Assembly (NCBI GenBank): GCA_902774005.1
Contig: CACYGK010000003.1
Span: 1-64,000 of the forward strand
Length of the DNA stretch: 64,000 nt
Source: an uncultured Bacteroidales bacterium
Lineage (GTDB): Bacteria > Bacteroidota > Bacteroidia > Bacteroidales > Bacteroidaceae
Direction: 5' to 3'
Notes under the pieces: model-generated
Databases searched by the model: none
Told to the model about the DNA's origin: nothing
Seen by the model: the letters and a program-made list of their open reading frames with translations, nothing else
Position numbers and translations under genes: made by a program
Shown: positions 16,162 through 25,804 of the stretch, piece by piece
How the letters are laid out: each line of letters begins with the position of its first letter
How positions within the stretch are numbered: the first letter of the stretch is position 1

Positions 16162-17618
16162 TGGAAACAACAATAATAGCAAAGACTTTCAAAGGACTGG
16201 AAGAGGTTCTGGCAAAGGAGATTATCGCCCTGGGAGGCAATAATGTGGAGATTGGCAACCGTATGGTGAGTTTTACGGGTGACAAGGAGATGCTGTACAG
16301 GGCGAATTTCTGCCTGCGTACTGCTATCAAGGTGCTGAAACCGATTGCTACGTTCAAGGCTGAGGATGCCGACCAGGTGTATGAGAAGGCAAAGCGCATA
16401 GACTGGGCGGAGTATATGGATGTAGACACTACGTTCCTCGTGGACGCTGTGGTGTTCTCGGATGCGTTCCGCCATTCGCAGTTTGCTGCCTACAGGATGA
16501 AGGATGCCATAGCTGACTACTGGCGCGAGAAGACGGGTGAGCGTCCGAATGTGAGTATCACGAATCCGGGACTGAGGATAAATCTGCATGTATCGAACGA
16601 GGACGTGACTGTGTCGCTGGATGCGAGCGGTGAGTCGCTCCACTTGCGCGGATATAAGGTGAAGAATACGGAGGCTCCTATCAATGAGGTACTGGCGGCT
16701 GGACTTATCATGCTGTCGGGATGGGACTGCACGTGCGACTTGATAGACCCGTTCTGCGGTTCGGGAACCATCTTGATTGAGGCCGCTCTGATAGCCCGTA
16801 ACATTTATCCGGGTGTGTTCCGCAAGGAATATGCCTTTGAGAAATGGAAGGACTACGATGCTGACCTCTTCGAACGTATCTATAATGACGACAGCGAGGA
16901 AAGGGAGTTTGACCACCATATATATGGTTATGACATAAACAGCCGTGCCGTGCAGATAGCACAGGAGAATGTGAAGTCGGCTGGTGTGGCAAATATCGTG
17001 GAGGTGATGCAGAGAGACATTGCCGAGTTTGAACAGCCCGAGGAGCGTGCCATCATGATAACGAACCCGCCTTACGGCGAACGTATCGGAGCTGTGAAGG
17101 GAAGCAATCTGGAGGAACTGTACACTACGATCGGCGAAAGGCTGAAACATGCGTTCATCGGTGGCGACGCCTGGGTGATAAGCAACAGGGAGGAGTTCTT
17201 TGCGAATATAGGTATGCGTCCTTCAACCAAATTTGCCCTTTTCAACGGCAGTATCGAGTGTGAATTCAGGAAGTATCAGATATTCGACGGCAAACTGAAG
17301 AAGCAGCGCGAACAGGGTGTCGATATCAAGTCGGCTGAGGAGCGCAGGCGCAATGCGAAGTTCAAGCCTCACAGGAGGAACGAGGACGGCGGTTGGGCAC
17401 GCGAGAAGGACACAGACGACGAGGAGCACTACTTCAAGGCTAAGCCGTTCAAGGACGGATATCACAAGGGTAAGGGTGAGCGTCGCGAAAGGGACAGCGA
17501 GAGACCAGAGAGACCACAGCGTATGACTCCGTACGAACAGCGTCGTCGCATGTATGAGGCGATGGACGATGAGGAGGCGGAAATCATCAAACGCCACCTG
17601 AAGAAGTGGGAGAAGTAA
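16158..17618 (+). CDS. THUMP-domain 23S rRNA (guanine-N2) methyltransferase, RlmL-like
   Basis: A 486-residue class I methyltransferase. An N-terminal ferredoxin-like/THUMP part (residues 1-165) binds RNA. The catalytic part has DPFCGSGTILIEAAL near residue 200 and the NPPYGER motif near residue 300 that marks base N-methylation. It should modify a guanine in 23S rRNA using SAM. The last 100 residues are highly charged and low in complexity (Arg, Glu, Asp), a disordered tail of a type common on RNA-binding proteins. It starts at the ATGATG shared with the cysE stop. Exact target site is inferred from the family. Confidence 0.88.
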   Translation: MMETTIIAKTFKGLEEVLAKEIIALGGNNVEIGNRMVSFTGDKEMLYRANFCLRTAIKVLKPIATFKAEDADQVYEKAKRIDWAEYMDVDTTFLVDAVVFSDAFRHSQFAAYRMKDAIADYWREKTGERPNVSITNPGLRINLHVSNEDVTVSLDASGESLHLRGYKVKNTEAPINEVLAAGLIMLSGWDCTCDLIDPFCGSGTILIEAALIARNIYPGVFRKEYAFEKWKDYDADLFERIYNDDSEEREFDHHIYGYDINSRAVQIAQENVKSAGVANIVEVMQRDIAEFEQPEERAIMITNPPYGERIGAVKGSNLEELYTTIGERLKHAFIGGDAWVISNREEFFANIGMRPSTKFALFNGSIECEFRKYQIFDGKLKKQREQGVDIKSAEERRRNAKFKPHRRNEDGGWAREKDTDDEEHYFKAKPFKDGYHKGKGERRERDSERPERPQRMTPYEQRRRMYEAMDDEEAEIIKRHLKKWEK

Positions 17619-17632
17619 GGGTTAAGGGTTAA
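17617..17632 (+). repeat. 7-bp tandem array at the 3' end of the rlmL-like gene
   Basis: AAGGGTT twice plus AA, starting within the TAA stop codon. It is one of at least ten heptamer arrays in the window. Confidence 0.7.
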
Positions 17633-17663
17633 AGAAGGGCGACAAGTCGATAAAAGGTGGCGC

Positions 17664-17942
17664 CTAAAAGTGAAATTCTTTTGGAACCGGATCGTAACCG
17701 CTACCGCCCCAGGGGTGGCAGCGCAGGATGCGTTTCACAGCTAAGTAGAGTCCTTTGAAGGGTCCGTGGCGGCGAATTGCTTCAACGGCGTATGCGCTGC
17801 ATGTGGGTGTGAAACGGCAACTGGGTGGTGTGAGCGGTGAGATGCACGTACGATAGAAGTATATGGGTAGGAGGAGCAGGAAGGAAAGTATCCTGTTCAG
17901 TATGTTCTGATGGCGTAAGGATGAGAAAGGATTACGGCTCAT
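17664..17942 (-). CDS. yidD: Membrane protein insertion efficiency factor YidD
   Basis: A 92-residue protein with the full YidD pattern: [26 protein letters not shown], then [20 protein letters not shown] and the final GYDPVP. It has three or four conserved cysteines. YidD sits at the inner membrane and helps YidC-dependent insertion. Its ATG overlaps the rnpA stop (ATGA), the usual linkage of these two genes. Confidence 0.96.
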   Translation of the reverse strand: MSRNPFSSLRHQNILNRILSFLLLLPIYFYRTCISPLTPPSCRFTPTCSAYAVEAIRRHGPFKGLYLAVKRILRCHPWGGSGYDPVPKEFHF

Positions 17943-18340
17943 AAGCTGTCGGCTATGCGCATTAACGATTTCACCACGGATTTATGGACGAGACGACTGT
18001 CGTGCAGGTGGTCGGCTATGCAGATGAAGGCGATGTCGATGTGACGGGTGTCGTCTTGTAGTTTTTCGTTCAGAATATGTTTGTTGAGCCGGAAGGCTTC
18101 GCGTACCTGACGTTTCACACGATTGCGGTCGACGGCATGGTGAAAGCGTTTTTTGGGTACGGAAACAAGGAAACTCACCGATGGAACCGGTGATTCTGCA
18201 GTACGTTCGCTTATCATCCACACTGTGCGCAGAGGGTAGATAGCTATCGATGAATTAGAGGAAGAAAAGAGTTGGTCAACGACTAAACGGCTATGTATGC
18301 GTTCAGCCTTGGAAAGACCGTAGGCATCAGGATTTGCCAT
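17939..18340 (-). CDS. rnpA: Ribonuclease P protein component
   Basis: A 133-residue protein from the ATG at 18340. It carries the RNA-binding signature [17 protein letters not shown] and an upstream [10 protein letters not shown] strand. It supports the catalytic RNA of RNase P in cutting tRNA 5' leaders. Its start lies 14 bp inside hemD; an alternative start at 18367 would add nine residues. It belongs to the chain metK-DUF4271-hemD-rnpA-yidD. Confidence 0.93.
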   Translation of the reverse strand: MANPDAYGLSKAERIHSRLVVDQLFSSSNSSIAIYPLRTVWMISERTAESPVPSVSFLVSVPKKRFHHAVDRNRVKRQVREAFRLNKHILNEKLQDDTRHIDIAFICIADHLHDSRLVHKSVVKSLMRIADSL

Positions 18341-19073
18341 TCTTGAGACGCTTTGCAAATTCTTCAATCATTGCAGGCACGCTGCGCAGTTCGGCAGTAG
18401 GAGTGAGGTCGACACGCAGTCCGGCTTTCTCGGCTTCGTTGACTGTCTTGGTACCCAGGCAGGCGATGCAGACCTTACCTTGCTTGAAGTCGGGGAAGTT
18501 CTTCACGAGTGAGTGGATTCCTTCAGGAGAGAAGAATACGAGCATGTCGTAGTCGAGTTTCTCGTCGGATGTGAAGTCGTTGGCAACGGTGTAGTACATC
18601 ACAGCCTCGTCGTGCTCAACACCTGCCTCTTCGAGCAGATTGAAGATGTCGTCGTTGTGGGCAGAAGAAAGCGGAGCGAAGTATCTCTCCTTATTGTGCT
18701 TCTGAATGAACGGAAGCAGGTCGGCGAGCTTGCCTGACTCAGGGAAGAAGTTCTTGCGCTTGCGGTATTGTACGTATTTCTGCAGGTAGAGCGATACCTG
18801 TTCGGACACGCTGAAATACTTCATGTCTGTAGGGATGTTGACACGGAGTTCCTTGCAGAGAGCAAAGAAATGGTCGATAGCATGGCGCGATGTAAAGACG
18901 ATGGCTGTATGACCACCTACCGAAACGTGTTGTGAACGGAAATCCTTGGAAGTCATCGGTTCAATCTTGATAAAGGGACGAAACACCAATTCAAGATTGT
19001 ACTTTTCTGCTACTTCGAAATATGGCGACTTGGTCGTCTGGGGACGTGGTTGAGATATGAGAACTTTTACCAT
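18327..19073 (-). CDS. hemD: Uroporphyrinogen-III synthase
   Basis: A 248-residue HemD-like protein closing hydroxymethylbilane to uroporphyrinogen III in tetrapyrrole synthesis. HemD has little sequence conservation; the evidence is the two-lobed pattern (TAIVFTSRHAIDHF in lobe one, DMLVFFSPEGIHSLVKNF and CIACLGTKTVNEAEKAG in lobe two) and the Bacteroidetes gene order DUF4271-hemD-rnpA-yidD. It overlaps its upstream neighbour by one base (TGATG). Confidence 0.86.
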   Translation of the reverse strand: MVKVLISQPRPQTTKSPYFEVAEKYNLELVFRPFIKIEPMTSKDFRSQHVSVGGHTAIVFTSRHAIDHFFALCKELRVNIPTDMKYFSVSEQVSLYLQKYVQYRKRKNFFPESGKLADLLPFIQKHNKERYFAPLSSAHNDDIFNLLEEAGVEHDEAVMYYTVANDFTSDEKLDYDMLVFFSPEGIHSLVKNFPDFKQGKVCIACLGTKTVNEAEKAGLRVDLTPTAELRSVPAMIEEFAKRLKNGKS

Positions 19074-19780
19074 CAGTACAATACGTTTGCCTCAATAAAA
19101 ACATCGCTTGCCCATTGCAGAAATCTCCACAATAATATGTTGGGCACTAATTCAACGCTGCAAAGGTACAAAAAAATCAAAAATGCCCCATATTTTTTTA
19201 TCTGAAAGTTAATGAATAGCTTGAAAATGAGCAGTATTTCATATAAAAACGTCAGAAATGCATAGCAAAATAACACAATCTGCGGACTTATGTCAGAATA
19301 AAGTTCGAGCAGGATAATGGCATAACAAGGGAACGAACATAGCGACGTAATGAACAGATAACTGGTGGTCCAGTGCCGACTTGATTCGATATCGAAGAAT
19401 GTCCAGTTGACTACGTTGTAGAGGTAGAGTTTCAGGTAAATAAAACCTGAAAACAACAGGACGAGTATGACGAGTACCCAGTAGGGAACGTTCAGCGTCG
19501 GAGAGAATCCGCTGCGGTGAACCAGTTCGTCGAATACGGAAAGGGAAACGGTGAAGGCAGAAATGAATATGAGAACGGCGGTGTTGAGCCAGAAGTTCTT
19601 GGTCACCACCCCGCGTTCTGCATATTTACGTTCGCGCCTGAAGAAATAGCGCAGGTTATGCACTATCTGTCGGCGCGACTGATATACTATGACGGACAGG
19701 AGCGAGAGGGCAAACAGCAGCAGAAGGATGAAGACGCTGTCGCCGGCTACGATGTAAGGACGCTCTAACATGCTTCCCAT
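19073..19780 (-). CDS. DUF4271 membrane protein
   Basis: A 235-residue protein with about seven hydrophobic segments. Its position between metK (15 bp away) and hemD matches the conserved place of the DUF4271 family in Bacteroidetes. An internal ATG three codons in is an equally good start. No catalytic motif is visible and the function is unknown. Confidence 0.78.
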   Translation of the reverse strand: MGSMLERPYIVAGDSVFILLLLFALSLLSVIVYQSRRQIVHNLRYFFRRERKYAERGVVTKNFWLNTAVLIFISAFTVSLSVFDELVHRSGFSPTLNVPYWVLVILVLLFSGFIYLKLYLYNVVNWTFFDIESSRHWTTSYLFITSLCSFPCYAIILLELYSDISPQIVLFCYAFLTFLYEILLIFKLFINFQIKKYGAFLIFLYLCSVELVPNILLWRFLQWASDVFIEANVLY

Positions 19781-19795
19781 GAGCGGAGAGAGGGG

Positions 19796-21112
19796 TTAAA
19801 TGCCGAAAGCACGCTTGATGTCGGAGACGGCATCGAGTTTTTCCCAGGTGAAGAGTTCTACCTCGATATCCCTGCTACCCTCGTAACGGTTGTTGAAATG
19901 CTTTACGATGACTTGTGGCTCGCGACCCATGTGTCCGTATGCTGCTGTCTCCTCGTAGATGGGGGCACGCAGTTTGAGACGCTGTTCGATAGCCTTAGGA
20001 CGAAGGTCGAAGAGAGACGGAATGTGCTTTGCTATTTCGCCGTCGGACATGTTCACGTGACTGCGTCCGTAGGTGTTGACGTAGATACTTACGGGTTCTG
20101 CCACACCGATGGCATAACTTATCTGAACCAACATTTCATCGGCTACTCCGGCTGCCACCATGTTCTTGGCAATGTAGCGGGCTGCATAGGCTGCGGAACG
20201 GTCGACCTTGCTCGGGTCTTTGCCTGAGAAGGCACCACCGCCATGAGCACCTTTGCCTCCGTAGGTGTCGACGATAATCTTACGACCAGTAAGACCTGTG
20301 TCACCATGTGGACCACCTATGACGAACTTACCTGTAGGATTGACGTGGTAGGTTATTCTGTCGTTGAAAAGGGCTTTTACCTTGGGATTACTGATGGAAT
20401 CGATGACACGCGGAATAAGTATCTTCTCCACGTCTTCACGGATTTGTGCAAGCATGCGGCTGTCAGCCTCTTCCTGAGTCATTCCATCGGTAGGAAGTAC
20501 GAATTCATCGTGCTGTGTACTTACGACGATGGTATCGATGCGCAGTGGTGTGCCGTCGTCGCCATATTCCACTGTCACCTGACTCTTGGCATCAGGGCGC
20601 AGGTAAGAGACGGTCTTGCCGTTCTGGCGCTGATAGGTCATCACCTTGGCTTCGCGACGTATGTCGGCAAGTACGCGCAGGATGCGATGAGAGAGGTCGA
20701 GGGCAAGAGGCATGTAGTTTTCGGTTTCGTTGGTAGCATAACCGAACATCATACCCTGGTCGCCGGCTCCCTGCTGCATGGGGTCTTCACGTTCGACACC
20801 ACGATTGATGTCTGCCGACTGTTCGTGGATGGCATTCAGTACTCCGCACGACTCGGCGTCGAACTTATAAGATGACTTGGTGTAACCTATACGGGTGATT
20901 GTGCGGCGCGCCACCTCCTGAAGGTCGACATAGGTGTTCGACTTCACTTCTCCTGCCACAACTACCTGTCCGGTGGTACAGAGGGTTTCGCACGCTACTT
21001 TCGAATTGGCATCGTATGCCAGCAGTTCGTCAAGAACCGCATCGCTGATCTGGTCAGCAATCTTGTCAGGATGTCCTTCGCTGACAGATTCAGATGTAAA
21101 TAAATATCCCAT
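19796..21112 (-). CDS. metK: S-adenosylmethionine synthetase
   Basis: A 438-residue enzyme joining methionine and ATP to SAM. Signatures include [20 protein letters not shown] at the start, the [15 protein letters not shown] loop and [18 protein letters not shown]. It is about 50 residues longer than the E. coli form, as usual in Bacteroidetes. It heads an operon with DUF4271, hemD, rnpA and yidD. No SAM riboswitch is visible in the short leader. Confidence 0.97.
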   Translation of the reverse strand: MGYLFTSESVSEGHPDKIADQISDAVLDELLAYDANSKVACETLCTTGQVVVAGEVKSNTYVDLQEVARRTITRIGYTKSSYKFDAESCGVLNAIHEQSADINRGVEREDPMQQGAGDQGMMFGYATNETENYMPLALDLSHRILRVLADIRREAKVMTYQRQNGKTVSYLRPDAKSQVTVEYGDDGTPLRIDTIVVSTQHDEFVLPTDGMTQEEADSRMLAQIREDVEKILIPRVIDSISNPKVKALFNDRITYHVNPTGKFVIGGPHGDTGLTGRKIIVDTYGGKGAHGGGAFSGKDPSKVDRSAAYAARYIAKNMVAAGVADEMLVQISYAIGVAEPVSIYVNTYGRSHVNMSDGEIAKHIPSLFDLRPKAIEQRLKLRAPIYEETAAYGHMGREPQVIVKHFNNRYEGSRDIEVELFTWEKLDAVSDIKRAFGI

Positions 21113-21148
21113 AATCTTTTAGCATTTTTTGTGTGGTTGCAAGCTGAG

Positions 21149-21156
21149 CAAATCTA
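21149..21156 (-). promoter_or_regulatory. -7 promoter element for metK
   Basis: Minus-strand TAGATTTG (TAnnTTTG), giving a leader of about 30 nt. The -33 position has no clear TTTG. Confidence 0.55.
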
Positions 21157-21179
21157 TCCACATATTATATAAATGTATG

Positions 21180-22466
21180 TTATCTGATTATTATCTTGCT
21201 TACGGCTCCGTCCGCTTTCTTTATGATGTTGACACCTCGCTGCAGGGATGTCTGAGGAGTGCCCGACAGGGAGAATATTCCGACGGTTTCACCGGCAGTT
21301 GCAGCAGGTAGTCCGGCTACGGATGTCTCTTTCTCGTATTCAGCACGGAAACCGACGGTAGTACTTTCGCTACCCTTCACCTGATAGGTATATGCATAGT
21401 CGCCCTTGGCAAGGATATAAACCGAACCGCCGGTATGGAGAAGGTCGGCATCGATGCTCATGCCCATACACTTGGTTTCATCGCCGCTTTCGTATATACT
21501 GGCACCACTGGCAGTTATTTTAACATCGGTGGAATCGCTGAATGTGACCCAACCGCCATTGTTGACAGTCTTGGCTGTCTGCTGCTTTGCCCTGATGCCC
21601 TTAGAACCGTCGCCTGTGACATCGATGGTGATGTTACCGCCAGGGATATATGCCAGCCAGTTGGTCTTGAGACCCGTAGAACCCTTTCCTGTGACATTTA
21701 TATTGACGTCGCCGTCGAGAATGGTCAGAGTACTGTCTGCCTTGATTCCATCGACATCATCGGCAGAAACGGTGAGGTTGAGTGTACCACCCTTGATGAG
21801 TACCGTACCGTAATCGTCGGAGTCGATGCAGTCGCCTCCCACATTTTTTATATTAAGAGTACCACCGTTCATCTTGAAATAGTTGTTGGTATTGGCTTCC
21901 TTACCTTTTCCGCAATGGATGCCGTCGCCTACAGCCGAGAGGATGTTGATGGTATCGATGGACTTCTTGATAAGAATATATTCCTTTGCCGAGATGGCAT
22001 GTTTCACGTTTCCTGTAACGTTGAGTACGCCTGCACCTCCGAACTCAGGGTGACCCGTAGTATAGAGTGCAGCTTTCTGTTTCCCCTCAGCATAGTCGGT
22101 CAGAGTGTTTACTGTGCCTTCTGCCAGTTCGAAGTCGATACGTTTTCCGCATTCGATATCGATGGCTGCACCCTTACCGCTTGTGATACTTACTCCGTTG
22201 AGACGGAGGGAGAGTTTGTAGTCGCCTGCAATGGTCAGTCCGCCTGCCGAAGTGGAACCATACACGTCGTATACGTATTCTTCGTCGTCGGTAGTAGAGC
22301 GGAGAGTGACGTAAGCTCCGTTGATGGATGATGTTACCTTGGCTGTAGAGGGGATGTCAGCAGTGGCTGAAGTACCATTGAATGTCACTTTGATAGTATC
22401 ACCTTCAGTAGCGTGAATGCTCAGTGAAGATAACAGGAGGAGGGTAGTAAAGTAAAACTGTTTCAT
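21180..22466 (-). CDS. Secreted Cthe_2159-like carbohydrate-binding beta-helix protein
   Basis: A 428-residue protein with a signal peptide (MKQFYFTTLLLLSSLSIHA). The middle shows repeated short strands such as GDCIDSDDYGTVLIKGGTL and DDVDGIKADSTLTI, the pattern of the DUF4353/Cthe_2159 family of right-handed beta-helix, acid-sugar-binding proteins. The C-terminus (GIFSLSGTPQTSLQRG...IIR) is a short tail seen on other secreted proteins here, likely for export or anchoring. I take the ATG at 22466 because an upstream TTG at 22493 falls inside the promoter. Ligand unknown. Confidence 0.82.
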   Translation of the reverse strand: MKQFYFTTLLLLSSLSIHATEGDTIKVTFNGTSATADIPSTAKVTSSINGAYVTLRSTTDDEEYVYDVYGSTSAGGLTIAGDYKLSLRLNGVSITSGKGAAIDIECGKRIDFELAEGTVNTLTDYAEGKQKAALYTTGHPEFGGAGVLNVTGNVKHAISAKEYILIKKSIDTINILSAVGDGIHCGKGKEANTNNYFKMNGGTLNIKNVGGDCIDSDDYGTVLIKGGTLNLTVSADDVDGIKADSTLTILDGDVNINVTGKGSTGLKTNWLAYIPGGNITIDVTGDGSKGIRAKQQTAKTVNNGGWVTFSDSTDVKITASGASIYESGDETKCMGMSIDADLLHTGGSVYILAKGDYAYTYQVKGSESTTVGFRAEYEKETSVAGLPAATAGETVGIFSLSGTPQTSLQRGVNIIKKADGAVSKIIIR

Positions 22467-22490
22467 AACGGCATAGGGATTAATCGGCTG

Positions 22491-22498
22491 CAAAGGTA
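22491..22498 (-). promoter_or_regulatory. -7 promoter element for the beta-helix protein
   Basis: Minus-strand TACCTTTG, 24 bp upstream of the ATG at 22466. Confidence 0.7.
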
Positions 22499-22518
22499 CA
22501 ACAATATTTCGGGATAAT

Positions 22519-22555
22519 AAAAAAACCGAATGCTCAAAAACATTTAAGCATCCGG
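22519..22555 (-). terminator. Rho-independent terminator of secDF
   Basis: On the minus strand CCGGATGCT and AGCATTCGG form a 9-bp stem (one G-U pair) with a 12-base loop, followed by seven T. It stands 45 bp after the secDF stop. Confidence 0.85.
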
Positions 22556-22600
22556 CTTTTACCTGTTTTGCGGTACGTGGGAGTACTGCAATTTTATGTT

Positions 22601-25600
22601 TTATTCTTCTTCGGCGACTGTGTCTTCTTCCTTGATGCGGGCACCCATAACGAGGTATGCTGTAGGAGCTGCGATGAAGAGAGATGAGAATGTTCCGATT
22701 ACAACACCGAGAATCATTGCGAATGCGAATGAACGGATGCTGTCACCACCAAGCAGGAAGATTACAGCAAGTACGATGAATGTAGAAACGGAAGTATTTA
22801 CTGTACGTGCAAGACACGCATTGAGTGAGTCGTTGAAGTTCTTCTGACGGTCGCGACGTGGGTGGTTCTGGAATGTCTCACGGATACGGTCGAACACAAC
22901 CACCTTATCGTTGATAGAGTAACCGATCACGGTCAGGATGGCACCGATGAAGGTCTGGTCGATTTCGAGTGAGAATCCAATCCATCCGTAGCAGAGTGAG
23001 AAGGCTCCGATAACGAGGAGAGTATCGACAACCAGTGCGAGGATAGAACCTACGGAGTAAGCCACGTTGCGGAAACGAACGAGGATGTAAACGAAGATTA
23101 CTACGATGGCGAAGAGGACGGAGAGGATAGCTCCGTAAGTGATGTCTTCAGCAATCGACGGACCTACCTTCTGAGAAGAAACGATTGAACCGCCTTCACG
23201 GTTGTCACGGTCGAGGAATGCCTCTTCGGTTACGTCGGCTGCAACCATACCGCCATCGACGAATGCCTTGTAGAGGAGGCTCTCGATGAGAGCGTCAGAC
23301 TCTGCGTTGTTCTCGTTGATGAGGTAGTTGGTAGATACACGTACGTTGTTGCCTGAAGTACCGAGTGCGATAACTGTTACGTTGACAGCTTCGTCGCCCT
23401 GAGTGTTTGCCTGGAACTGCTTTACGATAGCAGCTTTGACATCCTCAGTCTGAACAGGCTGCAGGAATTCAACCTTATAGTTGCGACCACCGGTGAAGTC
23501 GATTGACTGACTGAGTCCGCGAACTACGAAGCTGCATACAGATACTGCAACGAGAAGACCGAATACGAGGAATGACTTCTTGTACTTACCCATGAAGTTG
23601 ATTGCCGAGCCTTCCATCCACTTGTTGATGGAGAACTTAGTGTCGAACTTCAGGCTCTGCCACTTACCGTTGTTTACGAAGTGCTCGAATACGATACGGG
23701 TGAGCCATACGGCAGTAAAGAATGAGCAGACGATACCAATCATAAGTGTGGTTGCGAAACCCTTGATAGGACCGGTACCGAAGTTATAGAGGATGATACC
23801 TGTGAGGATGGTAGTTACGTTTGAGTCGAAGATTGCAGAGAAAGCGTTGCTGTAACCTGCTGCTACCGCATTCTTGATGTTCTTGCCTGCACGCATCTCT
23901 TCTTTCGTACGCTCATAGATGAGCACGTTAGCATCGACTGCCATACCGAGTGTGAGCACCATACCGGCAATACCTGACATGGTAAGTGCAGCACCGAGGC
24001 TGGTGAGGATACCGAACGAGAAGAAGAAGTTGAGGATAAGTGCGCAGTTGGCAACCATACCTTCGCGGATGCCGTACATCAGTACCATGTAGAGCATCAG
24101 GACGATGAATGCCACGATACAAGAGATGAAACCTGCCTCGATTGACTGCTGACCGAGTGTTGGTCCGACGATGTCTTCCTGAACGATCTGTGCAGGAGCC
24201 GGCATCTTACCAGACTGGAGCACGTTGGCAAGGTCCTTGGTATCGTTTGTTGTGAAGTTACCTGTAATCTGTGAGCTGCCTCCGTCAATCTTACCGTTTA
24301 CGTTAGGAGCAGAGTATACGAGGTTATCGAGTACGATAGCGATAGCGTGTCCTACGTTAGCCTCTGTCAGACTTGACCACTTGCGTGCGCCTTCTGTGTT
24401 CATCTTCATAGATACACACGGGTTGCCATACTGGTCGAACTCATCCTTAGCCTCTGTCACTACTTCACCCTCGAGCGGAGCACGACCGTTTGTACCGGTA
24501 GTACGTATAGCATACAGTTCGAATACCTTTCCTGCTTTGTCCATTGCCTTCACACCCCATTTGAGTGAGAGGTCGATTGGGAAGATCTGCTTTGCAGTCG
24601 CACTAGTGAGCAGACGGTTGATTTCGGCAGTATCGCTTGCAAGAGCATAACCTACCATACAACCTGCAGCACCCTGAATAGGCTGGAGCATTGCGAAGAG
24701 AGGATTATCTTTCTTAGCTTCCTCGGTTGCCTGCTTCTGAGACTTGCCGGCCTTGCTTGAGAGTTCATCGGCACTTACCTGTGAGAGCAGTTCGGCTGCC
24801 TTGGTTGAGTCAGCTTTGAGTTCGCTCTCCTCAGTTGCTTCTGCCACTTCTTCAGTTGCTGTCGTGTCAGCTACGGCTGTCTCAGCACTGTTGCGCAGAG
24901 CAGCATTGAGCTGAGCGAGGTAAGGAACGATTACCTGGGTGTCGTAGGTCTCCCAGAACTCCAGGTTTGCACTACCTTGGAGGAGCTTACGTACACGTTC
25001 CGGTTCCTTGATACCTGGCAGTTCCACCATGATACGACCGGTTGCGCCCTCGATTTTCTGAATGTTCGGCTGTACCACACCGAAGCGGTCGATACGTGTA
25101 CGAAGCACGTTGAACGAGTTGTTCACTGCTTCTTCTACGCTTTCGCGCAGTACCTTCTCTACTTCTGAGTCGGAAGAGTTGGTGTTTACCTTACCCTTCA
25201 ACTGCTGTGTGGCAAAGATAGAGGCAAGGGGCTTACCCTCGCTGTTCTCTTTAAAAGCCTTGACAAATAGTGTGATAAAATCGCTCTGGCTTTCTTCACT
25301 TTCCTTAGCAGCCTGTGCTACAGACTTTGTGAAAGCCTCGTCAGTCTTGTGGTCGGCAAGTGTCTTGATTACCTCAGGAACGCTCACTTCGAGAATTACG
25401 TTCATACCGCCCTTCAGGTCAAGACCCAATCCAATGGCAGTTTCACGACAATCCTTCAATGTGTAGCTACCGAGATAGAATGGAGTCGAATTGAGCGAGT
25501 CCAAATAAAGCTCTGCATCCTCTTCGCTCATGCCTTCAGCCTGCTTTTCTACATAGGATGTAGCAACAGAAAACGAAAGGTAGAAGCAGCAGATGAGAGT

Positions 25601-25642
25601 CAGTGCCACCGCAAGGAACTTGATGAATCCTTTGTTTTGCAT
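22601..25642 (-). CDS. secDF: Fused protein translocase subunit SecDF
   Basis: A 1013-residue fusion of SecD and SecF, which pull exported proteins through SecYEG using proton motive force. The SecD half has the first transmembrane helix, GLGLDLKGGMNVILEV, a large periplasmic domain with an Ala/Glu-rich insertion (residues about 265-305), and five C-terminal helices with GMAVDANVLIYERTKEEM. The SecF half begins near residue 690 and has SIDFTGGRNY and NDKVVVFDRIRE. The fused form is the norm in Bacteroidetes. It is monocistronic between a promoter and a strong terminator. Confidence 0.97.
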   Translation of the reverse strand: MQNKGFIKFLAVALTLICCFYLSFSVATSYVEKQAEGMSEEDAELYLDSLNSTPFYLGSYTLKDCRETAIGLGLDLKGGMNVILEVSVPEVIKTLADHKTDEAFTKSVAQAAKESEESQSDFITLFVKAFKENSEGKPLASIFATQQLKGKVNTNSSDSEVEKVLRESVEEAVNNSFNVLRTRIDRFGVVQPNIQKIEGATGRIMVELPGIKEPERVRKLLQGSANLEFWETYDTQVIVPYLAQLNAALRNSAETAVADTTATEEVAEATEESELKADSTKAAELLSQVSADELSSKAGKSQKQATEEAKKDNPLFAMLQPIQGAAGCMVGYALASDTAEINRLLTSATAKQIFPIDLSLKWGVKAMDKAGKVFELYAIRTTGTNGRAPLEGEVVTEAKDEFDQYGNPCVSMKMNTEGARKWSSLTEANVGHAIAIVLDNLVYSAPNVNGKIDGGSSQITGNFTTNDTKDLANVLQSGKMPAPAQIVQEDIVGPTLGQQSIEAGFISCIVAFIVLMLYMVLMYGIREGMVANCALILNFFFSFGILTSLGAALTMSGIAGMVLTLGMAVDANVLIYERTKEEMRAGKNIKNAVAAGYSNAFSAIFDSNVTTILTGIILYNFGTGPIKGFATTLMIGIVCSFFTAVWLTRIVFEHFVNNGKWQSLKFDTKFSINKWMEGSAINFMGKYKKSFLVFGLLVAVSVCSFVVRGLSQSIDFTGGRNYKVEFLQPVQTEDVKAAIVKQFQANTQGDEAVNVTVIALGTSGNNVRVSTNYLINENNAESDALIESLLYKAFVDGGMVAADVTEEAFLDRDNREGGSIVSSQKVGPSIAEDITYGAILSVLFAIVVIFVYILVRFRNVAYSVGSILALVVDTLLVIGAFSLCYGWIGFSLEIDQTFIGAILTVIGYSINDKVVVFDRIRETFQNHPRRDRQKNFNDSLNACLARTVNTSVSTFIVLAVIFLLGGDSIRSFAFAMILGVVIGTFSSLFIAAPTAYLVMGARIKEEDTVAEEE

Positions 25643-25688
25643 TGTTGTTTGTTGATTAAAAATGAGTTATATAAAGATTTTCAGCCGG

Positions 25689-25696
25689 CAAAGGTA
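25689..25696 (-). promoter_or_regulatory. -7 promoter element for secDF
   Basis: Minus-strand TACCTTTG, 46 bp upstream of the secDF ATG. Confidence 0.68.
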
Positions 25697-25706
25697 AGAC
25701 TTTTAA

Positions 25707-25734
25707 GTGAAACGAGAAACGAGAAAAGTGAAAA
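25707..25734. repeat. 7-bp tandem array upstream of secDF
   Basis: Four imperfect heptamers: GTGAAAC, GAGAAAC, GAGAAAA, GTGAAAA. The array fills part of the 162-bp gap between secDF and the EEP gene, just upstream of the promoter. Confidence 0.7.
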
Positions 25735-25804
25735 ATGTGTACTTATGAGGCAAAAAGACGCCTTTTCTTCACATTTATATGTGTATGACAGCGTTTTTTG
25801 TGAC

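Noticed and set aside
16122..17150. 342-codon minus-strand frame opposite the rlmL-like gene
   Set aside because: The plus strand carries clear methyltransferase motifs; the antisense product has no family features.
21113..21179. SAM riboswitch upstream of metK
   Set aside because: The 67-bp gap has a promoter-like element only; no SAM-box pattern.
21435..22331. 298-codon plus-strand frame opposite the beta-helix protein
   Set aside because: It is a shadow; the repeated strands of the minus-strand protein explain its openness.
22494..22600. Small gene between the beta-helix protein and secDF
   Set aside because: The space is taken up by a promoter and the secDF terminator; no start and stop pair with coding character.
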